A DNA stretch of 64,000 bases from JAWKWH01 sp040830725 (GTDB lineage Bacteria; Pseudomonadota; Alphaproteobacteria; Rhizobiales; Rhizobiaceae): NCBI GenBank assembly GCA_040830725.1, contig JBFOMG010000023.1, positions 62,001 through 126,000 on the forward strand, read 5' to 3'. This document shows, in pieces, positions 53,541 through 63,313 of the stretch. The stretch's first letter is position 1. Every line of letters begins with the position of its first letter. The notes beneath the pieces are model-generated. The model was not told the origin of the DNA. It saw nothing but the letters and a program-made list of their open reading frames with translations, and ran no database searches. Made by a program: the position numbers and the translations under genes.

Positions 53541-54395
53541 CTAATCGTGCGGAACGCCAAGATAGGCATCGATCACGTCCTGGTTCTTTGACACTTCATC
53601 GGGCGTGCCATCTCCGATCTTGCGGCCATAGTCGAGCACAACGACGCGATCGGAAATATCCATCACAACGCCCATGTCGTGCTCGATAAGCGCAATGGTT
53701 GTCCCGAACTGGCTGTTCACATCGAGGATGAACCGGGACATGTCTTCTTTTTCTTCCAAATTCATGCCGGCCATCGGCTCGTCAAGCAGCAGCAGTGCCG
53801 GCTCGGCAGCGAGCGCACGGCCGAGTTCGACGCGTTTCTGCAATCCGTAAGGGAGGCGTCCGACCGGTGTCTTGCGAATGTGCTGTATTTCGAGGAAATC
53901 GATAATGTGTTCAACCGCGCGGCGATGTTCGATATCTTCCTTCACCGCCGGTCCGTGCCACAATGCCTGCCAAAACAGGTTCTTTGTTTGCAGCGTGATA
54001 CGGCCTGTCATGATGTTGTCGAGCGTCGACATGCCATTGAACAGCGCGATGTTCTGGAAGGTTCTCGAAATTCCCTGTCGTGCAGCCGCCGTCGAGCGCA
54101 TGGCCTTGCGGGGTTCACCGCGGTAGGTAATTGTGCCTTCTTGCGGATGATAAAATCCGTTGATGACATTCAGCATCGAGGTCTTGCCTGCGCCGTTCGG
54201 TCCAATAATGGCCCGCACTTCGCCCTTGCGGATATCAAAGCTGACATCCTGGATCGCCTTGACCCCGCCAAATGACAGCGAGACATGCTCCACATTCAAC
54301 AGCACTTCGCCGCTGGGGATATCATCCTGGTGAGCGGAAAGTGTAAACTCCGGTGTCGGCTCGGTCAGCAGCTTGGGATCAAACGGTGCGTTCAT
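53541..54395 (-). CDS. livG: ABC transporter ATP-binding protein (LivG-type)
   Basis: A 284-residue ATPase. Walker A is IGPNGAGKTSMLNVING (~64-80), Walker B is LLLLDEPMAGMN, and the LivG-type signature is RLPYGLQKRVELGRALA. IALIEHDMGVVMDISDRVV carries the H-loop. Its ATG lies within the last codons of the acyl-CoA synthetase gene (ATGA overlap), so the transporter operon starts with that enzyme and translation is coupled. The N-terminus has a 30-residue leader before VEHVSLSFGG. Confidence 0.95.
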   Translation of the reverse strand: MNAPFDPKLLTEPTPEFTLSAHQDDIPSGEVLLNVEHVSLSFGGVKAIQDVSFDIRKGEVRAIIGPNGAGKTSMLNVINGFYHPQEGTITYRGEPRKAMRSTAAARQGISRTFQNIALFNGMSTLDNIMTGRITLQTKNLFWQALWHGPAVKEDIEHRRAVEHIIDFLEIQHIRKTPVGRLPYGLQKRVELGRALAAEPALLLLDEPMAGMNLEEKEDMSRFILDVNSQFGTTIALIEHDMGVVMDISDRVVVLDYGRKIGDGTPDEVSKNQDVIDAYLGVPHD

Positions 54396-56374
54396 TCCGC
54401 CGCCTCCTTCGCGGTTGACGCTTCAGGAACCGAATAGAATCCGGCATCAGCGATTTTCACGGTCGCCTTGATGCTACCCTTGCGACCATCTTCAAAGGTC
54501 ACTTCGGTCTCGACATACTTTTCCTGCGAACCATCGTAGAGCGCTTCAATGAGCTCGCCGTACCGGTCACCAATGAAGCCTCGGCGAACTTTCTGGGTGC
54601 GAGTGAGCTCGCCATCATCGGCATCCAGCTCCTTGTGGAGCACCAGGAAACGCTTGATCTGGCCACCCGCCATCATTTGCTCGCTGGCCAGCTTTTTATT
54701 CGTTTCATCGACATGATCTGCGATCATCTCATAGACCTGCGGATGACCTGCGAGTTCCTGGTAAGACGCATAGGCGATATTGTTGCGCTCGGCCCAATTG
54801 CCGACGGCTTGCAAATCAATGTTGATGAATGCGGCGGCAAATTCCCGGCCGTCTCCAAAAGTTACGGCTTCTTTGATATTCGGGAAAAATTTCAGCGTGT
54901 TTTCAATATATTTGGGAGCAACGAGAGCCCCCGACTTCAGTTTGCCGACATCCTTTGCCCTGTCGATAATCTTGAGCTGGCCGTCCTTGTCGAAAAAACC
55001 AGCATCTCCGGTTTTCACATAACCGTCCTCGGTCAGGGTCTCGGCGGTCTTCTGCTCCTGTTTGTAGTAGCCGGCAAACATGCCCGGCGACTTGAACTGC
55101 ACCTCACCGTCCTCAGAAATCCTGATGTCGACGTTCGGCGTTGCCGGGCCAACCGTGTCTGCACGAACTTCACTGTCCTTCTGTGCGGTAACGTACAGAA
55201 ACGCTTCGGTCTGGCCATAGAGTTGTTTCAAATTGATTCCAAGCGATCTGAAGAACGAGAACAGATCCGGACCAATTGCTTCGCCGGCCGTATAGGCGGT
55301 CCTGATCTTGGAGAAGCCGAGCGAATTCTTCAGTGGTCCATAAACCAGAAGATCACCAAGCCAGTATGCAATCCGGCCAAACAACGGCACCGGTCTTTTT
55401 TCCAGAATGTCCTCACCATATTTCGCCGCCACACTGCGATAGTGGTTGAACAGATGTTTCTTTAGCCTTCCTGCATCCTCCATCCGGATGGTGACGCTGG
55501 TCAAAAGTCCCTCGAATACCCGTGGTGGCGCAAAATAAAATGACGGGCCGATTTCCTTCAGGTCATGGGAAACGGTTTCCGGACCTTCAGGACAAGACAT
55601 GCAAAACCCGGCAACATAACCCTGAGCATAGTTCAGATAGTGGTCACCAACCCAGGCAAGAGGCAGATAGGCAAGAACTTCATCGTATTCGTTCAGGCCA
55701 TCGAACTTGACCGTATCGGCTGCAGCGTTAACCGCCGCCGAAGCCTTGATCATGACACCTTTTGATTGTCCGGTTGTACCGGATGTGTACAGCATGACCG
55801 AGACATCGTCGCCATCGGCCTCCTGGATATTTTTCTCCCACAAGGAGCCAATTGAGGGATCGCTGGCAAGCAACGATCTTCCATGTTCCTGGATCGATTC
55901 AAACGCATGTAATTTTGTATGATCGTAATCCCGCAGCCCGCGCGGTTCGTCATAAATCACCTGTTCCAGCGACGGAATCCTCTCCGCGAATGAAAGGACC
56001 TTGTCGACCTGCTCCTGGTCCTGAACAACGGCAACAGAAACACCGGCATTATCGAGAACATATGCAAGTTCTTCGCCGACAGCGTCGGCATATACCGGAA
56101 CGGGAATTGCGCGCAGTGCCTGTATCGCTGCAAAAGCCCAGTACAGGCGTGGACGGTTGGCACCGATAATGGCAACCCGATTGCCTTGTTCAACTCCGAG
56201 CGCCTTCAAACCTACCGAGAAAGCCCGAACTTCCTCCAGTTGCCGACGCCAAGTCCAGGTCTGCCAAATGCCAAAATCCTTGTGACGCATGGCAGGTCTG
56301 CCAGCGAAACGTTTCGCGTTCAGCAGCAAATATTTCGGAAATGTATCAAGCGGTGCGCCGTCTGCGTCAGACAT
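54392..56374 (-). CDS. AMP-binding acyl-CoA synthetase (long-chain type)
   Basis: A 660-residue adenylate-forming enzyme making acyl-CoA from a carboxylate, ATP and CoA. The P-loop is VSVMLYTSGTTGQSKGVMIK (~190-209); YGQTEAFLYVTA is the A5-type motif; GYVKTGDAGFFDKDGQLKII and DRAKDVGKLKSG cover A7-A8. Long-chain FadD-type architecture. It opens the operon that carries livGHM, the binding protein and livF, which suggests direct activation of the imported substrate. The GAGG-rich leader before ATG 56374 is good. Substrate is unknown. Confidence 0.93.
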   Translation of the reverse strand: MSDADGAPLDTFPKYLLLNAKRFAGRPAMRHKDFGIWQTWTWRRQLEEVRAFSVGLKALGVEQGNRVAIIGANRPRLYWAFAAIQALRAIPVPVYADAVGEELAYVLDNAGVSVAVVQDQEQVDKVLSFAERIPSLEQVIYDEPRGLRDYDHTKLHAFESIQEHGRSLLASDPSIGSLWEKNIQEADGDDVSVMLYTSGTTGQSKGVMIKASAAVNAAADTVKFDGLNEYDEVLAYLPLAWVGDHYLNYAQGYVAGFCMSCPEGPETVSHDLKEIGPSFYFAPPRVFEGLLTSVTIRMEDAGRLKKHLFNHYRSVAAKYGEDILEKRPVPLFGRIAYWLGDLLVYGPLKNSLGFSKIRTAYTAGEAIGPDLFSFFRSLGINLKQLYGQTEAFLYVTAQKDSEVRADTVGPATPNVDIRISEDGEVQFKSPGMFAGYYKQEQKTAETLTEDGYVKTGDAGFFDKDGQLKIIDRAKDVGKLKSGALVAPKYIENTLKFFPNIKEAVTFGDGREFAAAFINIDLQAVGNWAERNNIAYASYQELAGHPQVYEMIADHVDETNKKLASEQMMAGGQIKRFLVLHKELDADDGELTRTQKVRRGFIGDRYGELIEALYDGSQEKYVETEVTFEDGRKGSIKATVKIADAGFYSVPEASTAKEAAE

Positions 56375-56503
56375 CGCGGCCTGCCTCCCAATTGTCCGTG
56401 TTTCTCACGGATCGCACACGCTTTTTTGCCTATCGCTTGCGGCGGCGCAAGTCCGCCTTTCGGCTAAGCCACTTTCGGATGAGATGGAGGTTGAACTGCA
56501 GTT

Positions 56504-57244
56504 TTACGCGGCAGCTCTGAGGGTGCTCGCTGTCGGCAGGATTGTCAGTGGTGCGTCAGCTCCGGCGGACGGTCGGTCGAACAGAAGTTTCTGTTCAAGA
56601 TCTGTGGCCCGGAAAAAAGGATATCGCGCATATGAGCGGGCAATATTGTCCTGAACGTCGGCCTGATATAGGCCCACTTTGCGGGTAAATCTAGGATAGT
56701 CACGAAGCTCCCCAATTTGCCGTGATCGATAAACCCTGCGGTAAAAAGCAGAATGTTCCGGCCGTATGGTCGAAAGACAGTAGGGAACCTTGAAATACAA
56801 ACACGCCATCCAGGCGAGACGAAGAGTTACGTATGGAACTTCCGGATACTCGGAACTCCAATCTGGATCCGATGCAAAACGACTCGGATCAACGAACCTT
56901 TCACCCGCGTCAAGCCGAGGCAAAATGAGGTCGCTATACACAGCCATGGAGGGGCCATCCGGCAATTGGCGGGTCAGATGATGAATTCTAAGGGTGCTTA
57001 TCAGCGAACCGTGGAAGTAGACTCCGAAGTTGTGACAATTCGGAAGCCCATCCAGATCGTCCACTATTTTGTCTGCTTCACCGCGCGGGAGCAATCCATT
57101 TGCGTTGTACGCTTTATGGCGAAGCCGGCAGATAGCCTCAAAGTCCTCGCCTCGATCGCAACGGCGATACTCAACATTGCTCAGAAACCGCAAAACGCTA
57201 CGCGCGAATGCCGAAGTGCCCGGCGTCGCAATACTCGCATTCAT
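56504..57244 (-). CDS. N-acyl amino acid synthase FeeM / LuxI-like acyltransferase
   Basis: A 246-residue protein with the GNAT-like fold of FeeM N-acyl amino acid synthases and autoinducer synthases. The N-terminal region reads RRCDRGEDFEAICRLRHKAY, where RLRHKAY aligns with the LuxI/FeeM RxxxF-like start; middle region RFVDPSRFASDPDWSSEYPE; then YVTLRLAWMACLYF. It would transfer an acyl group (from ACP or CoA) to an amine acceptor. It is preceded by a perfect CtrA-type box and followed (downstream, 129 bases) by the acyl-CoA synthetase. No LuxR partner is visible. Function by family only. Confidence 0.7.
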   Translation of the reverse strand: MNASIATPGTSAFARSVLRFLSNVEYRRCDRGEDFEAICRLRHKAYNANGLLPRGEADKIVDDLDGLPNCHNFGVYFHGSLISTLRIHHLTRQLPDGPSMAVYSDLILPRLDAGERFVDPSRFASDPDWSSEYPEVPYVTLRLAWMACLYFKVPYCLSTIRPEHSAFYRRVYRSRQIGELRDYPRFTRKVGLYQADVQDNIARSYARYPFFRATDLEQKLLFDRPSAGADAPLTILPTASTLRAAA

Positions 57245-57367
57245 TCAATTCGTCCCCCGTGGGCACAATTTCAAATCATGCCCAGCCCCGTGATGAGGAA
57301 TAAAATTTCAATTGGGAGACAATGTAAACGATATTTTTTTAATTGGGTTATTTACCAAGCGTTAACC

Positions 57368-57382
57368 TTAACAAATTCTTAA
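57368..57382. promoter_or_regulatory. CtrA-type box TTAA-N7-TTAA upstream of FeeM-like gene
   Basis: TTAA at 57368-57371, seven bases, TTAA at 57379-57382: a perfect consensus half-site pair for CtrA, in an AT-rich stretch 124 bases upstream of the FeeM-like ATG (minus strand). The nearby GTTAACC adds another TTAA. The next gene (GGDEF-EAL) ends just beyond, so the box must serve the FeeM-like gene. Binding is inference. Confidence 0.5.
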
Positions 57383-57418
57383 TGCCCAGCCGCTACCTCT
57401 TGAGGCACGGATTGCGGG

Positions 57419-59728
57419 TCAGCGCTTGTTGCTCATACCCACCGCTTCAAACTGCGCGGCAAATGGCGAGACGGTATTTGTCAGTGTCGTAATGCCGGAT
57501 TCAGACAGCGCCGAACCAAACAAGAATCCCTGCAACAAATCGGGTTCCGCAAGACGGGTAATCAGTTTCAGCTGCTCGAAATCCTCAACCCCTTCCAAGG
57601 TAATCGCCAAGCCAAGCCGGCGCGACAAGGTGACGATGCCCTTGAGAAGGTCAAGGGAGCGATCGTCGAACGTGATGTCACTCAGGAAGGCCTGATCGAT
57701 CTTGACCTTGTCGAGGGGTAAAGTGTGAAGGTAGCTCAGGCTTGAGTATCCCGTGCCAAAATCATCCAGGGCAATGCGCACGCCAAGCGCTTTGAGTTCA
57801 TTTAGAAGTGTGATTGTCAGCAGCTTGTCGTCAAGCAACGCAGTTTCGGTGATCTCGATTTCCAACCGGTGCGGTTCCAGACCCGAACATTCGAGTGCCT
57901 GACGTACAACCTCGACAACATTTCGGTCGCGGAAATCATTGGCGGAGAGGTTTATCGAGACGCTGGTATCTCCCGGCCAATTCAGACAGGCCTTGCAGGC
58001 TTTCTTGAGAACCAGATGACTGATTTCCGAAACGATACCCATTTCCTCCGCCAATGGAATGAACACGGACGGCGAGACCGATCCCAGTTCTGGATGATCC
58101 CAACGGCACAACGCTTCGCAACTGGCGATTTTCATCGATTTCAAGCCGACAATCGGCTGATAGACAACGCGCAGTTCTTCCTGCTCGACGGCGAGCCGAA
58201 GCTCGGCCTTCAACGTCTGCCTTGCACGGAAAGCCGCATCCATGGTCGCTTCAAACAAGCGCCAGCGGTTCTTACCGTCGTCCTTCGCCTGATAAAGGGC
58301 CAGATCAGCCTTGACGATGAGGTCCTCGACATCAGATTCTCCGGCAACGGCCAACACAGCACCAGCACTCGCCAGAATTCGTAGCGAGTGTCCAGCCACG
58401 TCAACGTCGCCCTTGAAGCCGTCAAAGAGTTGATCCATCACCTGCGCCAGTTCATCGGTATTGGATACGTGATCGAAATAGACGATGAATTCGTCGCCCC
58501 CAAACCGGCTTACCTTGGCGTTTTCACCGACATGTTCCACCAAACGGTCAGCGACAGCATAAATCAGACCGTCACCGACCGGATGGCCCAGCGTGTCGTT
58601 GACGTGCTTGAAGTCGTCCAGATCAAGCACGGCAAGGGCGCATTGGCGGCCGGGATTTCCAGACGATATCAGTTCGGTTACGACATCGTTGAAATGGCCC
58701 CTGTTTGGAAGACCGGTGAGGCTGTCATATTGGGCCATGAAACGGATTTTCTCTTCCGCATTCACCCGGCTTGTCACGTCCTCAAAAGTCACCACGCCGA
58801 GTTCTTCGCGACCGGACCGGGCGCTGAACTCATAGTGGTGGCCGTTGGCGAGGCTCACTAGCAGTTTGCGATCCTGCCCGCTGTGCAGCGCATCGTTCAG
58901 TTGCTGTTCGACATAATCGATTTCGGTCCTGCTCAGCAGGCCGGCGGCGACGGTCCGCAGCAAAAGCGCGTGGAGTGTACGGCCAACCAACGCCTCGGGC
59001 CCGCTGGCGGAAAGCAAGTTCGCAGCTTCCCCGTTGGCAACGGCGATTCTACCGTCTGGCCCAAGCATGATGAGACCATGCGGTGTGGTATTGAGCGCCC
59101 GATCAAATCTGCTGGCAAGCCGATTGGCCTTCTTTTGTTCCGAAATCGCCTTGAACAACACATTGCGAACAGTGGAAGCATAAACCCGTATTGCGTAGAG
59201 AAGCGGCACTGTCAAAAGTCCGAGCACAACATGGTAGACATCGCCGCGCATTACAAAACCGGCCGTGATCGGACCCAACAACGTCAGTATCAGGATGATT
59301 ACCATCCTGGGCGAGCCGTAGTTCCTTCCAGCTATTGCCGTGGCGGAAGCAAGCGTCACGCTAACTGATGCAATTTCCGCAAAGTCGTCATAGGCCCAAT
59401 AAATGGCAACAAAGCAGAATGAACCCAACGCAAAGGTGTGGAAGCAAGCGAACACGATGTACTCGTTTTCCCAACGAGCAGCGACATCGCGCGTGTCTAT
59501 GTCTGGCGAGCGATGAAATCGTTTGAAGTTTAACAGTCTCAGAAAACCGGCAACTACAAGCGCGAGAGCAACGCCGAGATATATTGCTTCATTCGTTTTC
59601 CAGTAAACCATCACGGCAAGCAGCGTTTGCGCTGCGATGCCAATTGTTAGCGTCTTGCCGTCCCTGAAAAGAGACTCCACGAAGGGTATGTAAATGTCGG
59701 CAGGAATTCTGTCGCCAGGTTTGTTCAT
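57419..59728 (-). CDS. Membrane GGDEF-EAL (c-di-GMP) protein with PAS domain
   Basis: A 769-residue protein from ATG 59728. About five to six hydrophobic segments in the first ~200 residues form a membrane sensor; a PAS-like domain follows (RFDRALNTTPHGLIMLGPDG). The GGDEF domain is intact: VSRFGGDEFIVYF at ~408. The product-inhibition I-site (RxxD five residues before) is missing: the position reads GENA. The EAL domain has all catalytic motifs: CEALCRWDHPE (~537), INLSANDFRD, EIEITETALL, LDDFGTGYSSL, KIDQAFL, LEGVED and LLQGFLFG. Either activity, or both, is possible. It is read from the strand of its neighbours and is not clearly in an operon. Confidence 0.93.
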   Translation of the reverse strand: MNKPGDRIPADIYIPFVESLFRDGKTLTIGIAAQTLLAVMVYWKTNEAIYLGVALALVVAGFLRLLNFKRFHRSPDIDTRDVAARWENEYIVFACFHTFALGSFCFVAIYWAYDDFAEIASVSVTLASATAIAGRNYGSPRMVIILILTLLGPITAGFVMRGDVYHVVLGLLTVPLLYAIRVYASTVRNVLFKAISEQKKANRLASRFDRALNTTPHGLIMLGPDGRIAVANGEAANLLSASGPEALVGRTLHALLLRTVAAGLLSRTEIDYVEQQLNDALHSGQDRKLLVSLANGHHYEFSARSGREELGVVTFEDVTSRVNAEEKIRFMAQYDSLTGLPNRGHFNDVVTELISSGNPGRQCALAVLDLDDFKHVNDTLGHPVGDGLIYAVADRLVEHVGENAKVSRFGGDEFIVYFDHVSNTDELAQVMDQLFDGFKGDVDVAGHSLRILASAGAVLAVAGESDVEDLIVKADLALYQAKDDGKNRWRLFEATMDAAFRARQTLKAELRLAVEQEELRVVYQPIVGLKSMKIASCEALCRWDHPELGSVSPSVFIPLAEEMGIVSEISHLVLKKACKACLNWPGDTSVSINLSANDFRDRNVVEVVRQALECSGLEPHRLEIEITETALLDDKLLTITLLNELKALGVRIALDDFGTGYSSLSYLHTLPLDKVKIDQAFLSDITFDDRSLDLLKGIVTLSRRLGLAITLEGVEDFEQLKLITRLAEPDLLQGFLFGSALSESGITTLTNTVSPFAAQFEAVGMSNKR

Positions 59729-59830
59729 TGTCCGTTGCCCACCGGTGAAAGCAAGCAATGGCATGCCGAGCTTAAAAAAACCTTAGTTTTCGGTGATTTT
59801 TGGCCGTTCAGACACCTCGAAAAACGGCGG

Positions 59831-62800
59831 CTATTCGGCTGCTTGCCTCGCCGGTTCGGCGTCCGGAAATCCGGTCATCTCCTGACGCAAGCGCGTGCGT
59901 TCATGGCGCGCCCTCTCGGCATTGGCCCGCTTGACGTGTCCAAACCCGCGTATCTTCGACGGAATTTCCGCAAGTGATTGATAAACATCAATATTCTCCG
60001 GTCGAAAATTCTCCGAGATGAGTTTCAGATCATCAAAATACTCGTCCAGAAGCTGGCGTTCCATGCGACGTTCAGACGAATAGCCAAAAATGTCGGCAAA
60101 GCTGCCCCTGATTCCCTTAAGACTTGCCAGAACGCGAAACACGGACATCATCCAGGGGCCATAACTGGATTTTCGCGGGTGCTCATCCTCACTTGCACGG
60201 CTGAACGCTGGTGGCGCGAGATGAAACTCCAGTTTCTTCCAGTCAGAAAACTGGTTTGAAATCTGTTTGGCGAATGAGCCGTCCGTGTACAGCCTTGCCA
60301 CCTCATATTCGTCCTTTATGGCCATCGCCTTGAACAGATTTCTTGCGACGATTTCCGTTAGCGGCAATGCCTGATCATCCCCTGTTTCCTCCACTGCCCG
60401 AATTTTCGCGATCTGGGCAAGGTAGCGATCGGCATAGGCCCTGTTCTGATAGGCTGTCAGGAATTCAGAACGCCGGCTGATGATTTCGTCCAGCGACCCG
60501 GAGAGCTCGCGGTTTTCCTGTGTTTCGCGGTTGCGTTCAATCGTTTCTTTAACGAATTCCGGCTGATGCGCAGCTCTCCGGCCCCACCGGAAAGCGTTGA
60601 TGTTCATCTCAACGGATTGGCCATTTAGCTCGATTGCCTTCTCAATTGCCTCGGCAGAAAGCGGAAGTCCGCCATGCTGATAGGAAAAACCGAGCATGAA
60701 CACATTGCTGGCCAGGGTCGAACCAAACAGGGTCGCAGCTGCCTTTGTCGCATCAAAGAAAAATGTGTTGTCTTCACCAGCAGCTCTTTGAATTGCCCGT
60801 TTCAACCGCTCAGTCGGCAGGGAGAAATCGATGGATCGCGCAAAATCCCCGGGCATGACTTCGGCAGTGTTGGCCACAAACAAGGTATGTCCCTCACGCA
60901 CCGAAGCCAGCACCTTCGCGGCTCCCGAAACGACGAGATCACATCCTAATACCAAATCAGCCTTTCCGGCGGAAACGCGTATGGAGTGTATATGATCCGG
61001 AGACTTGGCGATGCGCAGATGGCTCATCACGGCGCCGCCTTTCTGGGCAAGACCGGCCATGTCAATCATGCCGCAACCCTTGCCCTCGATATGCGCTGCC
61101 ATGCCCAGAAGAGCACCGATGGTTACAACGCCGGTTCCGCCGACCCCATTGATGATTGATGACCAGCCGTCTTCATTCAGGGAAACGGCTTGCGGACTTG
61201 GAACACCATCAAGCGGGTCGATTTCCCGCCCAACAGCCTGTGCCTTTTTTATCTTCGCACCATGGACGGTCACGAAAGAAGGGCAAAACCCCTTGATGCA
61301 GGAGAAGTCCTTGTTACAGCTTGACTGATCAATCTTGCGTTTTCGGCCAAACTCCGTTTCCACCGGCTGGATGGAGACGCAATTCGACTGCACACCGCAA
61401 TCACCGCATCCCTCGCAGACCAGTTCGTTGATGATCATGCGTTTGTCCGGATCGGGATATGCTCCACGTTTGCGGCGGCGGCGCTTTTCGGCTGCGCAAG
61501 TCTGATCGTAAATCAGGACCGACACACCTTTTGTCTCTCGCAAATCGCGCTGGACTGAATCCAGGTCATCACGATGATCAACGGTAGCACCGGCGGGGAA
61601 CGAAGCCGTGCCGGCGTATTTCTCCGGTTCATCGGTGACGATTGCAATGCGCGACACGCCTTCAGCGCGCACCTGCCTGGCGATGGCATCCATTGTGAGA
61701 CCGCCCTCAAGCGGTTGACCACCAGTCATCGCAACGGCGTCGTTGTATAGGATTTTGTAGGTGATGTTCGTACCGGAGGCGATCGCAAATCGAATGGCCA
61801 GGGAGCCTGAATGGCTGTAGGTACCGTCGCCGAGATTCTGAAAGATGTGATCACGCTTGGAAAAAGGTGCCTGACCAACCCACTGTGCTCCCTCACCGCC
61901 CATGGCAGTAAAACCGACAGTCGACCGGTCCATCCACAATGCCATGAAATGACAACCAATGCCGGCGCCTGCAATTGAACCATCCGGTACTTTTGTCGAT
62001 GTGTTGTGGGGACAGCCCGAACAGAAATATGGGGTCCGCACCGCAACATCCGCGGTTTGCGAAAGCATCTCCTGATATTGCTTCAGCCGATTGGTGCGTT
62101 GCTGTATTTCCTCTGACGGCCCGATTATCTTTGCGATCCGTTCGCCAATCGCGATGGCGATGTCATTGGGGTCAAGCGCTCCACGAACGGGAAACAGCCA
62201 TTCATCGCGCTCGTCGCGCTTGCCGACCACAGTCGGCTGCATGGAGGTTCCGTAGAGCTCTTCGCGAACCTGGACTTCAATCAGCGACCTCTTCTCCTCG
62301 ACCACAATGATCATGTCGAGGCCACGGGCAAAATCCTTGATGTGTTCGATATCCAGCGGCCAAGGACAAGCGACCTTGAACAGTCGAAGTCCGATCCTGT
62401 TCGCCTGCTCCTCGTCAATGCCCAGATCATCCAGCGCTTGGCGCACATCCAAATAGCTCTTTCCGACGGTGATGATGCCGAGTTTCGCCTTACGCCCGCC
62501 GGTAAATACAATCTTGTTCAACCCGTTGGCACGGATAAAGGCGGCCGCAGCGGCGCGCTTGAAGTTGTGAAGGCGTTCTTCCTGTCCGATCTGATCAAGC
62601 TCGTGGCGGATGTTGAGCCCGCCTGGAGGCATGTCAAACTCGGGGATCCTGATGTTCAGGCGATCAAGCGATGCGTTAACCGACGCGGTGGATTCGATGT
62701 TGTCCTTGACGCATTTGAGCGCCGACCAGGTTCCGGCGAACCGCGACAAAGCATATCCATAAATCCCATAGTCAATGAGCTCTTGAACACCGGCCGGATT

Positions 62801-63313
62801 GAAGACCGGAATCATCGTATCAACGAACAAAAACTCGGTTGCGTGGGCATTGGTGGAGCTCTCGGCCGTATGATCATCACCCATCAGTGCAAGAACGCCG
62901 CCATATTTTGACGAGCCGGCCAGATTGGCGTGACGTATTACATCCCCGGACCGGTCAACACCGGGACCCTTGCCGTACCAAAGACCGAATACGCCATCAT
63001 ATTTTCCTTCGCCGATGAGTTCGGTTTGCTGCGAACCCCACAAGGCGGTCGCCGCGAGCTCCTCATTCAACCCGGGTTGAAAGACAATATTTGCGGCCGA
63101 CAGTTCGTCTTGTGCACGCCAGAACTGCTGATCGAGGCCGCCAACCGGCGATCCACGATATCCGGAAATAAGTCCGGCCGTTTTCAGCCCGGCGCGCTGG
63201 TCCAGTTCATGCTGCATAAGCAGCATTCTGACGATGGCCTGTGCCCCCGAGACAAAAATCCGTTCCTTATTCAGATCGTATTTGTCGTCGAGCGACACAT
63301 CGTGAAAGGTCAT
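59831..63313 (-). CDS. Indolepyruvate ferredoxin oxidoreductase (fused alpha/gamma)
   Basis: A 1160-residue single-chain enzyme that oxidatively decarboxylates aryl pyruvates to acyl-CoA using TPP and ferredoxin. The N-terminal half is the alpha-like TPP/pyrimidine region (ISGYRGSPVGGLDQQFWRAQ); CSGCPHNTSTKVPDGSIAGA lies in the TPP part; VCEGCGDCGVQSNCVSIQP (~629) is the 4Fe-4S cluster site; NGVGGTGVVTIGALLGMAAH (~722) begins the gamma domain; the C-terminal 250 residues form a DUF6537-type tail. A fused form is typical of alphaproteobacteria. Stand-alone gene with its own leader; GAGGAGA upstream. A TRAP permease gene starts 407 bases away on the other strand. Confidence 0.95.
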   Translation of the reverse strand: MTFHDVSLDDKYDLNKERIFVSGAQAIVRMLLMQHELDQRAGLKTAGLISGYRGSPVGGLDQQFWRAQDELSAANIVFQPGLNEELAATALWGSQQTELIGEGKYDGVFGLWYGKGPGVDRSGDVIRHANLAGSSKYGGVLALMGDDHTAESSTNAHATEFLFVDTMIPVFNPAGVQELIDYGIYGYALSRFAGTWSALKCVKDNIESTASVNASLDRLNIRIPEFDMPPGGLNIRHELDQIGQEERLHNFKRAAAAAFIRANGLNKIVFTGGRKAKLGIITVGKSYLDVRQALDDLGIDEEQANRIGLRLFKVACPWPLDIEHIKDFARGLDMIIVVEEKRSLIEVQVREELYGTSMQPTVVGKRDERDEWLFPVRGALDPNDIAIAIGERIAKIIGPSEEIQQRTNRLKQYQEMLSQTADVAVRTPYFCSGCPHNTSTKVPDGSIAGAGIGCHFMALWMDRSTVGFTAMGGEGAQWVGQAPFSKRDHIFQNLGDGTYSHSGSLAIRFAIASGTNITYKILYNDAVAMTGGQPLEGGLTMDAIARQVRAEGVSRIAIVTDEPEKYAGTASFPAGATVDHRDDLDSVQRDLRETKGVSVLIYDQTCAAEKRRRRKRGAYPDPDKRMIINELVCEGCGDCGVQSNCVSIQPVETEFGRKRKIDQSSCNKDFSCIKGFCPSFVTVHGAKIKKAQAVGREIDPLDGVPSPQAVSLNEDGWSSIINGVGGTGVVTIGALLGMAAHIEGKGCGMIDMAGLAQKGGAVMSHLRIAKSPDHIHSIRVSAGKADLVLGCDLVVSGAAKVLASVREGHTLFVANTAEVMPGDFARSIDFSLPTERLKRAIQRAAGEDNTFFFDATKAAATLFGSTLASNVFMLGFSYQHGGLPLSAEAIEKAIELNGQSVEMNINAFRWGRRAAHQPEFVKETIERNRETQENRELSGSLDEIISRRSEFLTAYQNRAYADRYLAQIAKIRAVEETGDDQALPLTEIVARNLFKAMAIKDEYEVARLYTDGSFAKQISNQFSDWKKLEFHLAPPAFSRASEDEHPRKSSYGPWMMSVFRVLASLKGIRGSFADIFGYSSERRMERQLLDEYFDDLKLISENFRPENIDVYQSLAEIPSKIRGFGHVKRANAERARHERTRLRQEMTGFPDAEPARQAAE

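Noticed and set aside
56436..56451. CTTGCG-GCGG-CGCAAG hairpin between the FeeM-like and acyl-CoA synthetase genes
   Set aside because: No T-tract on the minus strand, so not a terminator for the FeeM-like gene; could be chance.
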